From positions 1 through 64,000 of the forward strand of contig CAVZJO010000015.1 in NCBI GenBank assembly GCA_963775635.1: a stretch of DNA of 64,000 nucleotides, given 5' to 3'. Positions 48,881 to 58,864 of this stretch are shown here, piece after piece (the first letter of the stretch is position 1; the number at the start of each line of letters is the position of its first letter). The stretch is from JALORV01 sp963775635. GTDB taxonomy: Bacteria; Pseudomonadota; Gammaproteobacteria; Burkholderiales; Burkholderiaceae_F. The notes below the pieces were generated by a model. That model saw only the letters and a program-made list of their open reading frames with translations. It made no database searches and had not been told where the DNA came from. The position numbers and the translations under genes were made by a program.

Positions 48881-50102
48881 ATGGACTCTCTGATCGCCGC
48901 CGCCGCGCGCGCGCTCGTCGCCGGCGACGCGCTCGGCGCTCTCAAGCGCGTCGCCCTGCGCGACGACCCTCCGGCGCTCGCCCTGCGCGGCATCGCCATG
49001 GCCCAGCTCGGCGAGTACCCGCGCGCCCGCGGAGCTGCTCCGGCGCGCCGCGCGCGGCTTCGGCGCCCACGAAGAGCTGGCGCGCGCCCGCTGTGTCGTC
49101 GCAGAGGCCGAGGTGGCTCTCGCCATGCGCGACCTGGGCGCCTCGCCGCGCACACTTGCGGCTGCGTCGGCCACTCTCCATGCGCGCGGCGATCTCGCTA
49201 ACGCGCTGCACGCACGGCTGATCGCGGTGCGCCGGCTACTTCTGCTCGGCCGCATCGAAGAAGCCGCATCCGCCCTGGCCCGGCTCGACGCGCGCTTCCT
49301 GCCACCGTCGCTGCTGGCCGTGGCCGAGTTGGCCGCGGCCGAGGTGGCGCTGCGCTCGCTGCGCACCGCACCGGCGCGGGCGGCGCTCGCGCGCGCCCAC
49401 GAGGCGGCCGAACGCGCGCGCGTGCCCGCGCTCCTGGCCGAAGTCGCCGAGGCACGCGCCGCGCTCGATCGTCCGGCCGCGCGGAGCATCCACGCCGGCC
49501 ATGAGCAGCCGCTGCGCCTCGACGAGATCGAAGCGCTGCTCGCCTCGAGCGCGCTGGTGGTTGATGCGTGCCGTCGCGGTCTGCGCGCCGGCGCCGCCTG
49601 GCGCCCGCTGGCGCGCCGGCCGGTGCTGTTCGAGTTGGCGCGCGCGCTCGCCGAGGCGTGGCCCGGCGACGTTGATCGGAACGCTCTGATCGCGCGCGCG
49701 TTCCGCACCCGCCACCCCAACGAGTCGCTCCGCGCGCGCCTGCGCGTCGAGATCGGCCGTTTGCGTGCGCTCGCCGCGCCGCTCGCGCGCGTCGAGGCGA
49801 GCGCGCGCGGCTTCGCGCTCACGCCGCGCGGCGAGCGCGCCGTCGTTGTGCTGGTGCCACCCATCGATGGCGATCAGGCGTCGCTGCTGGCGCTGCTCGC
49901 CGATGGCGCGGCCTGGTCGACCTCGTCCCTCGCGCTCGGCCTCGGGGCCAGTCAGCGCACGGTGCAGCGCGCACTCGTCGAGCTGGAGGCCGGCGGGCAC
50001 GTGCGCTCGATCGGGCGCGCACGTGCGCAACGTTGGCTGGCACCGCCGCTAACGGGATTTACGACGAGCTTGTTGCTTCCTGCCGCGTTGCCGCTTGGGT
50101 AG
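48881..50102 (+). CDS. Helix-turn-helix regulator with TPR-like N-terminus (frameshifted)
   Basis: About 406 residues if repaired. The first frame gives MDSLIAAAARALVAGDALGA and ALRGIAMAQLGEYPRAR; at about 49030 the frame breaks and the next frame continues ELLRRAARGFGAHEELARAR and on through the rest. Residues in the C-terminal quarter form a winged helix (LALGLGASQRTVQRALVELE, then GGHVRSIGRARAQRW). The end, GFTTSLLLPAALPLG, has two diverged partial copies at 54.7 and 58.9 kb. Very high GC and alanine-rich sequence make the antisense strand look open as well; the sense frame is chosen on its family pattern. Target genes unknown. Confidence 0.72.
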
Positions 50103-50144
50103 TAGGGCTTGTGCCGATCGCCTCACGAACGGCATCGCGGTGAC

Positions 50145-51650
50145 TCACAAATTCAACGGCGTCGTACTGATCACGCAGTTCTGGGGCGTTCCGGATTGGC
50201 AGCCCGTTCGATTCGCAGCAAAGGGGCAGGTCGGCGGCTGCCCCTGCGGGTTGCGGTAGCTGATCGTCACGGTGTCGCCCGCCGCGTTCAACTCCGCGCG
50301 GCAGATGTCGGCGATCGGATCGGCTGTGGTGCCAACGATCCGCGGGGTGATGTCCGTACTGGCGATCCGCTGGCCGGTCGCGGCGTCCTGCAGGAACAAC
50401 CGGTACTCCTGTGCCGACGTGGGCGTCGCAAGCGGCAGCCGCGTCACGAGCAGCATCAGACTCTGATCCGCACTGAACCAGAATTGGTGCCAGTTGGTAT
50501 CCACCAGGTTTTCAACGCGACCGGGAATGGCCGGCGCGCCGAGGTTCTGACTGAGGCCGAGGTTGAACCAAGACAACGCGGGCTCGACCATCACGCCGGT
50601 CTCGCTCACCAGCGGATGCAGGGCGACGCCGACGCATCCCGGCGGAGACGAAAACAGGTAGTACAGGGCCCGGATGCCTCCCGTGCTCGCTCCTCCCGGC
50701 GGCGCGGTAAAGGTCACGCCGGGATCGATGCGGGAGGGATCTGAGTCGATATCGCCGTAGGTGGCGCTCGCTACGGTGCCGCACGTCGAAGTCGCACCAC
50801 TCGTCGTGGGTCGATACTCGAATACGCCAGGCGTGCGCGTGACTGTGAAGTTGACGTTGCGCGTCCGCGTGATTGCGCTCGGTGAGGTGGCGCGAACCTG
50901 CAGCGCGAGCGTGCCGGGCGGTGTGGCGACGGCGGACGTGCTGAGGTTCAACGTGGCAGTCGCGTTCGGTGCGGCTGGTGCCAGGCTGATCGCGAGCGGT
51001 GCGGCGGTGACACCCGCGGGCAGCGGATTGCCGCCGGGGCCGAGCAGTTCGACCGCGACGGTGCCGTTGAAATTGTTCTGTCCCTGCAGGTCGACCTGGT
51101 AGGTCGTGCCACTTCCCCACTGGACGCTGCGGCTTGCCGGCGTCACGTTCAGAGAAAAACTCGGTGCGCTGGCTGGAGGAGGCGGGGGAGTGCCGGGGCC
51201 AGGCGTCGGTTCGTCGAGCAGAAAACGATGCTCGTGGCCTGTCGTGTCGCCGGCACGGCCCGAGGTAAACCGGGCCTCGACCCTGAGTCGATGTTCGAGC
51301 ACGCAGTAGGGATTGAAGAACAGCGAGCACGATCCGAACGGTGGCACCGGCACGACTGCGCTCGACGTTCCGCCGGCCGTCGGTGGTGGAGAAAAATTCG
51401 CGGTGATGTCCGTGCCGCCGCTCGTTGGATAGCCAAAGTTCGGATCGAGCGTCGCCCGAAAGGTGCTCACATCAGCACGCGGGTGAAACTCGACCGTGAA
51501 CGTGACCGGGTCTTCGACCTCGACGGTCGGGCGCTGATCCGCAGCCGGCGGCGCGAGCACGCGAACCGACGTTGCACATCCGGTCAATATGAGTAGACAG
51601 AAGACCAGGAGCGTCGTGGCGACGCTCCTTGTGTGTGCGGGCTGTTTCAT
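50145..51650 (-). CDS. Large lipoprotein of unknown function
   Basis: A 501-residue protein. LLVFCLLILTGCATS is a lipoprotein signal with the lipobox LTGC. The mature part includes a short Pro-rich hinge (TPGPGTPPPPPASAP), an Ig-like beta segment (SFSLNVTPASRSVQWGSGTT, then NFNGTVAVELLG), and a C-terminal region with three cysteine pairs near its end. It is probably on the outer membrane. GAGGTGG lies five bases before the ATG at 51650. I do not recognise a named family. The 300 bases upstream, to 51949, hold no supported gene. Confidence 0.7.
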   Translation of the reverse strand: MKQPAHTRSVATTLLVFCLLILTGCATSVRVLAPPAADQRPTVEVEDPVTFTVEFHPRADVSTFRATLDPNFGYPTSGGTDITANFSPPPTAGGTSSAVVPVPPFGSCSLFFNPYCVLEHRLRVEARFTSGRAGDTTGHEHRFLLDEPTPGPGTPPPPPASAPSFSLNVTPASRSVQWGSGTTYQVDLQGQNNFNGTVAVELLGPGGNPLPAGVTAAPLAISLAPAAPNATATLNLSTSAVATPPGTLALQVRATSPSAITRTRNVNFTVTRTPGVFEYRPTTSGATSTCGTVASATYGDIDSDPSRIDPGVTFTAPPGGASTGGIRALYYLFSSPPGCVGVALHPLVSETGVMVEPALSWFNLGLSQNLGAPAIPGRVENLVDTNWHQFWFSADQSLMLLVTRLPLATPTSAQEYRLFLQDAATGQRIASTDITPRIVGTTADPIADICRAELNAAGDTVTISYRNPQGQPPTCPFAANRTGCQSGTPQNCVISTTPLNL

Positions 51651-51949
51651 CGTTGCCACCTCGTTGCGATTGATTAAAGGTTCAATGCCAAACGCTGATC
51701 TGAGTTCCCTCGTCGCTCGGAACGGCGGCGCGTTGAGAACTCATTAGCTAATTCGGTTTGATCTGTGTCGACGGGCGTGAAAAGTCGACGGCGCGGAGGT
51801 GAAGAAGTCGGTAACCAGGCGACGGCAACCAACGAACGCGCAGCCAGCGCACGGTCCCGAGCGCGCTCGTTGAACTGGTGGCCGCCGGCGCGCGTCCGCT
51901 CGTTGGGGCGCGCACGCGAGAAGCGCTGGTGAAATCCAGCGCGGGCGCA

Positions 51950-52913
51950 CTAGATGGAGAGCGAGCCCCCAACTGGCTTCAGCCAGCCAGCCTTGGCCAT
52001 GATGGGGGGCAGGGCGGCGCGTGCGGCCTCGTAGCCCGCCTGGATCGCGCGGTCCTGCTCGTTGTTGGCCGACATGCGCGACACGCTGATAGCTGGCGCG
52101 ATCAGAACGTCGGCCTCCGCCATTTCCGGCGCAGCTACCAGACAGGTCTGCGTGCGCATGACCCGGCTGATCACCGTGGGCGCGCCCAGTCCGTCGGCGC
52201 GCGGGCCTTCGCAGTAGATGTCCACCGCAATCACGAAGTCAGCCCCCATCGCGCGGGCGAACCGCACGGGTACCAGACTGGTGGCCCCGCCATCGATCAG
52301 ATGGCCATTCTTGTAGTGCACCGGCACGGTGACGCCGGGGACCGCAGCCGACGCCTGAATAGCATTTCCCGCGGAGCCTTTGTCGAGCAGAACCGCCTTT
52401 TCGCTTTGCAGATCGGTTGCCACGGCGCCAAACCGAATGGGAAATTTCTCGATCGGGACGCCGGCGGTGACTGTGTCGATCCAGTTCGCCAGATTGTCGC
52501 CGCGCATGATGCCGCCGGAGCTTAGGGTCCAGTCCACGAGCGATGACAATTTGACGCTGCGTGCGGCTGACTCCAATTTGTTCGTGCCGTCATCCCGCTC
52601 GCATACGCCGCACCGACGACCGCGCCAGCCGACGTTCCAACGACGAGGTCAGGCCTAATGCCAGCTTCTTCGAAACGCGCGCAGTACGCCTATGTGCGCA
52701 ATGCCACGCAAGCCTCCGCCACCCAGCACCAACGCCACCGTCGGTTTGGGTGCCTCGGTCGCTGCAACCGGAGCCAGGCGCTGGACCTCGGCAAGAAATC
52801 GCGGCGTCAAGTCCAGAGACGTCGCCCGCACGGGTGTTGCCGCAACCGTTGATCACCGTCGCGAGAAGGGCAACAGCAAGCACGACGATATACCTGGCCT
52901 TGATCGGCTTCAT
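51950..52913 (-). pseudogene. Patatin-like phospholipase lipoprotein, three frame breaks
   Basis: The pieces fit one patatin-like protein of ~320 residues. Frame 1: MKPIKARYIVVLAVALLATV then INGCGNT, a lipoprotein signal. Break near 52812. Frame 2: PTVALVLGGGGLRGIAHIGV, the glycine-rich oxyanion loop. Break near 52674. Frame 3: EEAGIRPDLVVGTSAGAVVG, with the catalytic serine. Break near 52587. Frame 4: ESAARSVKLSSLVDWTLSSG to the end, with the catalytic aspartate in DGGATSLVPV. The protein would be a serine esterase of the RssA type. Both catalytic residues survive, but the protein cannot be made as read. ATG at 52913 overlaps the SDR stop. Confidence 0.8.
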
Positions 52914-53663
52914 GACGTCTGTCCGAGCGAAGCCAGCGCCACCGCGTCGGCGCCCGCTGGAAAGCGAAGCTTCCCAGACACGTCGTTCGCGGCAAACCAC
53001 ACCGCCTCAGCCACGTCCGACTCGGTCGTCACCGCCGCGGGTTGCGCGAATGAAGCGAAGATTCGCTGCGCGAAGGGCGCGTACGCCTCGGGGATCACGC
53101 CGTCCATGCGCGATCCCGTGTTGCTCGTGAAGCGCGTGGTCGGCCCGTAGCCCGGCTCGACCAGCTTCACGCTCACGTTGAACGCCTCGAGCTCGAGCGC
53201 GAGCGATGCAGTGAACCCCGCAATTGCCATCTTGCTCGCGGTGTACACAGCCACCAACGGCATCGGCGCCAGCGTCGCGCTCGAAGTCACGTTCACCACC
53301 GCGCCCTTCCTTCGCGCGCGGAACTGCGGCAAAACCGCCTGCGTCATCGCCATCACGCCGAAGGTGTTGGTCTCGAACACCTCGCGCGCCGTGGCCATCG
53401 GCGTGGCCTCGAAGGCGCCGAAGAGCCCGATGCCCGCGTTGTTGACGAGCACGTCGATGCGCCCACTCGCCTCGAGTGCGGCGGTGATGCTCTCGGGCTT
53501 CGTCACGTCGAGCGCCAGCACGCAGCAGCCGCTCCGACCGCGCCAGGAGGTCTTCGCGCGGCGTTCGCATGGTGGCGATGACTTTCCAGCCCTGCGCATG
53601 GAAGTGGCGCGCGGTCTCAAGGCCGTAGCCGGAAGAGCAACCAGTGATGAGTACGGTTTTCAT
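52910..53663 (-). CDS. Short-chain dehydrogenase/reductase (frameshifted)
   Basis: About 250 residues if repaired. MKTVLITGCSSGYGLETARH is the NADP(H) site; the frame breaks near 53527 (ARSERLL, then VLALDVTKPESI in the next frame), and LVNNAGIGLFGAFE, the catalytic Ser in VVNVTSSATLAP and Tyr/Lys in YTASKMA follow. One extra base explains it. Divergent from the AraC gene at 53762, with 98 bases between starts, so that AraC protein probably controls this SDR and the patatin-like gene after it. Substrate unknown. Confidence 0.82.
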
Positions 53664-53761
53664 GAGGGTTTCCTTGGTGGTTTGTATGGTTGCCACGTTA
53701 GCCGCCGTGCGCAGGACTCTCTACAATGCAGAGTCCGTATTTCATTTGCGATCGTCCAGCA

Positions 53762-54658
53762 ATGACCGACCCGCTCTCGGAAGTCATCACGCTGCTTCAG
53801 CCGCGCACCGTGTTCTCGAAACGCATCAGCGGCGCCGGCCGCTGGGGTGTCCGCTACTCGGACTTCGGCCAGCCGAGCTTCTGCGCCGTGCTCGAGGGGA
53901 CCTGTCTTCTCGCCGTGGACGGGCACGAAGCCAGCAGGCTCGAGGCGGGCGACTTCGTGCTGCTGCCGGCGACGCCGGGTTTCACCATGTCGGGCTTCGA
54001 ATCAGTAAGGCCCGAGCACATGGACCCGAAAGTGGCAGCCACGCAGGCGGGTGAAGTCCGCCACGGCGCGCGCGGCGGGCGCCCCGACGTGCGGTTGCTC
54101 GGCGGCTGGTTCGTCTTCGATTCGCCGGATTCGACGCTGCTGGTGTCGCTACTGCCGTCGTTGGTCCACGTGCGCGGCGTCGAGCGGCTTTCAGTACTGG
54201 TGCGGCTTGTCGGCGAGGAAGCAAGCGAACGGAGGTCAGGCCGCGATCTCGTGCTGACACGCCTGGTGGAGGTGCTGCTGATCGAAGCGCTGCGGGCGAC
54301 GCCGGGTGAAGATGCCCCGCCAGGGCTGTTGCGCGGCCTGGCCGATGCGCGGCTCGCGCAGGCGATGCGGCAGATACACGCCGATCCCGCGCGCTCGTGG
54401 ACGGTGGACCAGCTCGCGAAGAAGGCCGCGCTTTCGCGCTCGGCGTTCTTCGATCGCTTCACGCGCGCCGTGGGCCAGCCGCCGATGGAGTACCTGTTCG
54501 CCTGGCGCATGGCCGTCGCGAAGGATCTGCTTCGCCGCGAAGATCTTGGGATCGCGGAGATCGCTGAACGCGTCGGCTACGGCTCGGCGAGCACCTTCAG
54601 CACCGCGTTCAGCCGGCACGTGGGTCAGCCTCCGAGTCACTACGCGCGCGAGCGTTAG
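53762..54658 (+). CDS. AraC-family regulator with cupin N-terminus
   Basis: A 298-residue protein. The N-terminal half is a cupin of the AraC-associated type (RWGVRYSDFGQPSFCAVLEG, then DFVLLPATPGFTM); the C-terminal 100 residues contain both helix-turn-helix units (WTVDQLAKKAALSRSAFFDR and LGIAEIAERVGYGSASTFST) and the closing FSRHVGQPPSHYARER. Divergent from the SDR gene, a layout common when the regulator controls its neighbour. The last ten codons start a ~138-base segment that is repeated at 58.9 kb. Confidence 0.87.
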   Translation: MTDPLSEVITLLQPRTVFSKRISGAGRWGVRYSDFGQPSFCAVLEGTCLLAVDGHEASRLEAGDFVLLPATPGFTMSGFESVRPEHMDPKVAATQAGEVRHGARGGRPDVRLLGGWFVFDSPDSTLLVSLLPSLVHVRGVERLSVLVRLVGEEASERRSGRDLVLTRLVEVLLIEALRATPGEDAPPGLLRGLADARLAQAMRQIHADPARSWTVDQLAKKAALSRSAFFDRFTRAVGQPPMEYLFAWRMAVAKDLLRREDLGIAEIAERVGYGSASTFSTAFSRHVGQPPSHYARER

Positions 54659-54768
54659 AACATCGCGTTGACTCTGACTGCCCGGGCCGTGCCGACCTGG
54701 TACGTGCTCGTTGGATTCACGACGAACTTGTTACTCCCCGCTGCGCTGCCGCTTGGGTAGATTGCTCT
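54631..54768 (+). repeat. Direct repeat, copy A: end of AraC gene plus tail of a second HTH-regulator gene
   Basis: Matches 58865-59002 with six differences in the first 130 bases. It contains the last AraC codons with their stop, then an out-of-place coding tail that reads ARAVPTWYVLVGFTTN then LLLPAALPLG and TAG. That tail is a relative of the C-terminus of the HTH regulator at 48.9-50.1 kb. Nothing of the rest of that gene is present. Confidence 0.85.
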
Positions 54769-54774
54769 TAGGAG

Positions 54775-54892
54775 TTCATGCACCACTACAGCACCAAGTG
54801 GGCGATTTTTCTGATGAGTTTGAAGTCGCTGCTGGAAACCGGGAAAGGCGGCTCCCAACCCCGACGACATCAAGATCGACAACTGGAATTGA
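54775..54892 (+). pseudogene. Orphan tail of an SRPBCC (AHSA1-like) gene
   Basis: Matches the last 117 bases of the SRPBCC gene at 59803-60258 almost exactly, with one inserted base after GAAAGGCGG, and ends at the same stop. In frame it reads HHYSTKWAIFLMSLKSLLET. It abuts the HTH-gene tail. The start of the gene is absent, so no protein can be made. Confidence 0.85.
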
Positions 54893-54933
54893 AGCACCAC
54901 CGATTCGGTGAAGGCGGCAAATCGACCGATCGC

Positions 54934-56130
54934 CTATTCGACCGGCTGCGCGTTGCGCAGATCCAGCGTCACCGACCGATCGCCCTTGAGGTCAACGAGT
55001 TCATGCCACATGAGTCGTTTGTCGCCGACCTTCGCGTCACCAAGTACCCAATAGCGACCGTCCGGCAAGGCTGTCTGTGCGCGGCCGTTGGCATCAGTCG
55101 TTGCGACCCCAACGGTGTAAGGCTGCAATGCGCGAGCGCCTTTTTCGCAATCCGGAGTCCGATTGAGGCAGGCCCGCACCCAGTTTTGCAGGACCGAGGC
55201 GTACGGCGTCGACTTCAAGCCGCCGTGGATCAAGGCGACCTGAGGGTCCTGCTTCAATACAAGAAACTTGCGTCCGGCAGCGCTACTTTTTTCCGCGGAC
55301 AGCGCGCCGACCGAAATCGCAAGCACGCCGCCCGCACCGGAGGAGGTGGAACGCGCGGAAGGCGCGGCAGCCCCCGTGGCGCTGGCCGCAGCCGCCGGTG
55401 TACGCGTGGAAGCACTGCTCGATGCGGCGCCAACCCGCACCAGAACGCATTTCTGGCTCGCCCAGTTGATGCGATCAGGGCCTTCGAAGTCGAACTCGAT
55501 CAGCTTGAGTGTCGTCTTCGGCAGCACGACGACGTGCTTTGCATCACCGCGATACTCGACGCGGTCGAGTTCCTGCTCGCGCGTACGCTCGTCCATGCCG
55601 ATCAGCCGGTCGGGACGGAACTCGAATACACCGCCGCCGAAGAGCGCCTCGCACAAGCCGCCTTTCGCCAATGCAGTGACGGCGCCGAACGGATCTGACG
55701 GATTCGGGCGCGTCGATGGCGGCCTCATCCACTTGCCAAGAAGCGGATTGCGGTCGGGCGGCAGCGCAGGTCGCTTCTCCCACATTGCCCGCGCAGCCGA
55801 CGCCGCCTGTGCGCCCGTTGGGTCAGCGCCGTGCGCCCGTTGTGTCCCGCCGGAGGACCCCGGTGTCGCGGGGGGCGCGTAACTGCCGGGACTCTGCCCC
55901 GAAGGCGCATTGATTCGGCTTGACTCCTCCTGCTGGCGTCGCGCGTTCTCCTGCATGATCTGCTGCTGCCGCTGCTGCTCCTGGCGCTGCTGCTCCTGCT
56001 GCCGCCAGTATTCACGCTGCTGGCGCTCGTATTCCAGCTGCGCTGGCGTCTGCGCTGAGCTCAGTCCGACTGCGGCCGTGAGCGTCGTCCCAGCGAGAAC
56101 ACGAACGGCAGATCGAAAATGGCTTTTCAT
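54934..56130 (-). CDS. Exported protein with Gln/Arg-rich coiled coil, unknown function
   Basis: A 398-residue protein. Residues 1-26 are a signal peptide (ending GLSSAQ). Residues ~30-70 are a Gln/Arg/Glu-rich run (WRQQEQQRQEQQRQQQ) that would form a coiled coil. A Pro/Ser linker follows, then a domain with KGGLCEALFGGGVFEFRPDR and RGDAKHVVVLPKTTLKLIEF, and an Ala/Ser-rich second linker before LISGGALS-like to the end with CLNRTPDCEK. It is convergent with the orphan tail just upstream. No family recognised. The 290 bases before it hold nothing definite. Confidence 0.65.
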   Translation of the reverse strand: MKSHFRSAVRVLAGTTLTAAVGLSSAQTPAQLEYERQQREYWRQQEQQRQEQQRQQQIMQENARRQQEESSRINAPSGQSPGSYAPPATPGSSGGTQRAHGADPTGAQAASAARAMWEKRPALPPDRNPLLGKWMRPPSTRPNPSDPFGAVTALAKGGLCEALFGGGVFEFRPDRLIGMDERTREQELDRVEYRGDAKHVVVLPKTTLKLIEFDFEGPDRINWASQKCVLVRVGAASSSASTRTPAAAASATGAAAPSARSTSSGAGGVLAISVGALSAEKSSAAGRKFLVLKQDPQVALIHGGLKSTPYASVLQNWVRACLNRTPDCEKGARALQPYTVGVATTDANGRAQTALPDGRYWVLGDAKVGDKRLMWHELVDLKGDRSVTLDLRNAQPVE

Positions 56131-56420
56131 GAGGCCCTCAAGGAAAAGCTCGCTTCTTGCGATACCGCAGCGTGCGACATGAAGGTCAATGTAGTGAGCC
56201 CCTCGTTACCGTGCCGTTACTGCAGTCGGCCGGGCGCCATCAGAATTCAAGACAAGAAAAGTTGGAACTGGTTAAAGCCACTAAGGCTCGGCCGTGATCA
56301 CCACGGCGAGCCGATTCCGATGACAACCAGTTCGTGTGGAGGTGCTGTTCATCGAAGCGCTCTTGCTTGGCATGCTTCTCGTCGCTTCGCTTGGCTTCGA
56401 CTTCCGCCGGGTGGCAGTCG

Positions 56421-57107
56421 CTAGAACAGGACCTCGAAGCGATAGCCGCGGAAACTGAAGATGGCCGCTCTCAGCTTGATCTCCTCCAGCGAGAGCTCTT
56501 GCGTCAGGCGGTCCCTTTCCCGGTACAGCTGGCCATTGACGATCAGCGAGCGCGCGGTCGGATCTGCCGAATAGACATTGCCGCCGATCGCGAATGGCGG
56601 CAATGCCGCACGAATGTGCGGCGGCAGCTGTTCGCGTGAGTAGACGGGCGCCTCGGCCGGTGGCACGTTGCCGAGCACGTTGCCGAGCGTCGTCACCTGC
56701 GTGTCGCCCTTCGCGTCAGGGCGTGGGGCCTTGCGCTCTTCGGGCTGGCGCCAGGGGGCCGGCTCCGCGACTGCCTGCGCGTCGGTGGAAGCGGCGGCAC
56801 GCGACGGTGAGGCGCTCACTGCGGCTGGCCTCGCCGGAGTGGCCTCGAGAAGGCTCGGCTGCGCGGGCGCCAGGCTCGTTGTCGCCGCGCTCGGGGCAGG
56901 CGCATTGCGCCCGATCATCACCCACGTCGCGGCCGCCATCAGGCCGAGTGCGACACCGATCGCGATCCACAGCCAGTTCGGACGCACCTTGGGCTTGGAC
57001 AGTGATCCCACCGAGGCCGACACCACCGGCTGGGCGTGCAGGCTCGGCACCGAGCCGCGCTCGCGTTCCGCGTCTGCCTTGCGCAGGGCGTCGAGGATCA
57101 GTGACAC
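56421..57107 (-). CDS. gspB: Type II secretion accessory protein GspB
   Basis: A 228-residue protein. MSLILDALRKADAERERGSV is the cytoplasmic N-terminus shared by GspB proteins; one membrane helix follows (WLWIAIGVALGLMAAATWVM), a long Ala/Pro-rich periplasmic linker, and a C-terminal domain, NGQLYRERDRLTQELSLEEI and AAIFSFRGYRFEVLF, that matches the GspB C-terminal family. GspA and GspB form a complex that helps place the outer-membrane secretin through the cell wall. GTG at 57107 follows the GspA stop by two bases. Confidence 0.83.
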   Translation of the reverse strand: MSLILDALRKADAERERGSVPSLHAQPVVSASVGSLSKPKVRPNWLWIAIGVALGLMAAATWVMIGRNAPAPSAATTSLAPAQPSLLEATPARPAAVSASPSRAAASTDAQAVAEPAPWRQPEERKAPRPDAKGDTQVTTLGNVLGNVPPAEAPVYSREQLPPHIRAALPPFAIGGNVYSADPTARSLIVNGQLYRERDRLTQELSLEEIKLRAAIFSFRGYRFEVLF

Positions 57108-57109
57108 AG

Positions 57110-58786
57110 CTATGTCGCCTTCTGCAGGCGCGGCTCGTCCACGCCGTTCGCGCGATTGAGCTGCATCAGCGTGATCGGTCCGGCGCTGCCGTCCGACGGC
57201 AACCCCTGGGCGAGCTGGAAGCGATGAATCCAGCTTTGCAGCTTGGCGTCGTCGAGCCGCGGACCGACCGGACCGGTGTCGCCCAGCGCAGTCGCGAGCT
57301 GCTGTGCGAGCCATTGCGCGGCGGGCCCTGAGCGGCTGTCCACGATAGTGCCCGCGTAGTTCGGCGGAGGCCGCCAAAAGGTCGAGAACTCCCCGCGCCA
57401 GTAGTCGGCCAGTACTAGGAGCGGCACGGTCTGCGTGACACCACCGATAGTCAGCGTCGCCGTGTCGTTCGACAGTCCCCGGATCATCACGTAAACAGAG
57501 CGGTTGGCTGCGTCGCGCAGCGTCAGCACGCCCGGACGGTCCAGCTGCCGGATCAGCGCCAGCGTCGCGTTGCCGGTGCGGTAGCAGCGGACCTGCTGCT
57601 TCTCCGCCGCCACGCAGGGATCGCCATCGCCCGGCGCGATGTTCCATAGGCGTGCCAGCGCCTGCCACGCTTCCTTGTCGGCACCGACGAGCGACGCAAA
57701 GCCCGTGCGCAGGTCGAAACTCGCCGGCTTCGCGGGCTCCGGCGCGGCGGCCACCGGCTCCACCGGCACCGGCGAAGGCGAGGGGGCGGGGACAACCGTG
57801 ATCGGAGTGGGGACAGCCGCGACCGCCAGTTCGCCACGCGGCGCGCCGCGTTCGCCGCGCTCCAACGAGAGGCCGACCACTCCGACCAGCGTCGCGCCGA
57901 CCGCCAGCCCGATGCCCACGAGGGCCGCTCGCTCGTAACGCGCGCGCCGGGCCTTGCCGAAATCGGCGGCATCCAGCGCTTCCTCGGCCGCCTTGTCGAT
58001 GATGCGGCGATCGACGATGGGTTTGCTGTCCGCGTAGGCGCCAAGCAGCGCGCGATCGCACAGCAGGTTGATGCGGCGTGGCACGCCGCGCGAATAACGG
58101 AAGACGCGCCGCATCGCGCGCTGATCGAAGGGATTGGCCTGGCGCAATCCCGCGACGCCCAGGCGATGGCTGACGTAGTGCGCGGTCTCCTGCTCCGTGA
58201 GCGCTTCGAGGTGGTAGCGGGCGATCACGCGCTGTGCGAGCTGCTGCATGTCGGGCCGTGCCAGGATCGCGCGCAACTCCGGCTGCCCGATCAGGATGAT
58301 CTGCAGCAGCTTGCGCTCATTGGTCTCGAGGTTGGTCAGAAGGCGCAGCTGCTCCAGCACGCGGACCGACAGGTTCTGCGCTTCGTCGATGATCAGCACG
58401 GTGTTCTGCCGCACGGCGTGCGTGCGCAGCAGGAACTCGTTCAGCGCGTCGACGTAGTCCTTGACGGTCGGCACGCCCGGCCCCTCGTGCCGGTACGGGA
58501 TGCGGAGCTCCGCGCACACGGTCTTAAGCAGTTCCTCGACCGTCAGCTTCGGGTTGAAGATGTAGGCGACGTTGCAGCGCTCGGGCAGTTGCTCGAGGAA
58601 GCAGCGGCACACGGTGGTCTTGCCGGCGCCGACGTCGCCGGTCAGCAGCACGAAGCCGCCGCCGCCCTGCACGCCATAAAGCAGGTGCGCGAGGGCCTCG
58701 CGGTGCCGCTCACTCATGAAGAGGTAACGCGGATCCGGTGCGATCGAGAAGGGCCGTTGCTTCAGCCCGAAGTGGCGCTCGTACAT
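57110..58786 (-). CDS. gspA: Type II secretion ATPase GspA (ExeA family)
   Basis: A ~558-residue membrane protein. Residues 1-270 are an AAA ATPase: MYERHFGLKQRPFSIAPDPR, Walker A GDVGAGKTT (50-58) and Walker B VLIIDEAQNL (130-139). A membrane helix (ALVGIGLAVGATLVGVVGLS) near 290 is followed by a Pro-rich linker and a C-terminal part with a peptidoglycan-binding domain (LQSWIHRFQLAQGLPSDGSA). It fits ExeA/GspA, which uses ATP and wall contact to assist secretin assembly. ATG at 58786 matches the family start; 58819 is a longer option. No other gsp gene is in the window. The pair is bracketed by direct repeats. Confidence 0.87.
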   Translation of the reverse strand: MYERHFGLKQRPFSIAPDPRYLFMSERHREALAHLLYGVQGGGGFVLLTGDVGAGKTTVCRCFLEQLPERCNVAYIFNPKLTVEELLKTVCAELRIPYRHEGPGVPTVKDYVDALNEFLLRTHAVRQNTVLIIDEAQNLSVRVLEQLRLLTNLETNERKLLQIILIGQPELRAILARPDMQQLAQRVIARYHLEALTEQETAHYVSHRLGVAGLRQANPFDQRAMRRVFRYSRGVPRRINLLCDRALLGAYADSKPIVDRRIIDKAAEEALDAADFGKARRARYERAALVGIGLAVGATLVGVVGLSLERGERGAPRGELAVAAVPTPITVVPAPSPSPVPVEPVAAAPEPAKPASFDLRTGFASLVGADKEAWQALARLWNIAPGDGDPCVAAEKQQVRCYRTGNATLALIRQLDRPGVLTLRDAANRSVYVMIRGLSNDTATLTIGGVTQTVPLLVLADYWRGEFSTFWRPPPNYAGTIVDSRSGPAAQWLAQQLATALGDTGPVGPRLDDAKLQSWIHRFQLAQGLPSDGSAGPITLMQLNRANGVDEPRLQKAT

Positions 58787-58864
58787 CGCCGGCAAGGATA
58801 CTGGCCTCGAGCCGGGCATGTTTGTGGAAGAAGACGCGCCTCCGGGCTGATGCGTAGATTGGTC

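Noticed and set aside
48737..49864. 375-codon minus-strand frame, Ala/Arg/Ser-rich
   Set aside because: Antisense to the HTH regulator, whose sense frame shows a helix-turn-helix and a family-like N- and C-terminus; the shadow has no pattern.
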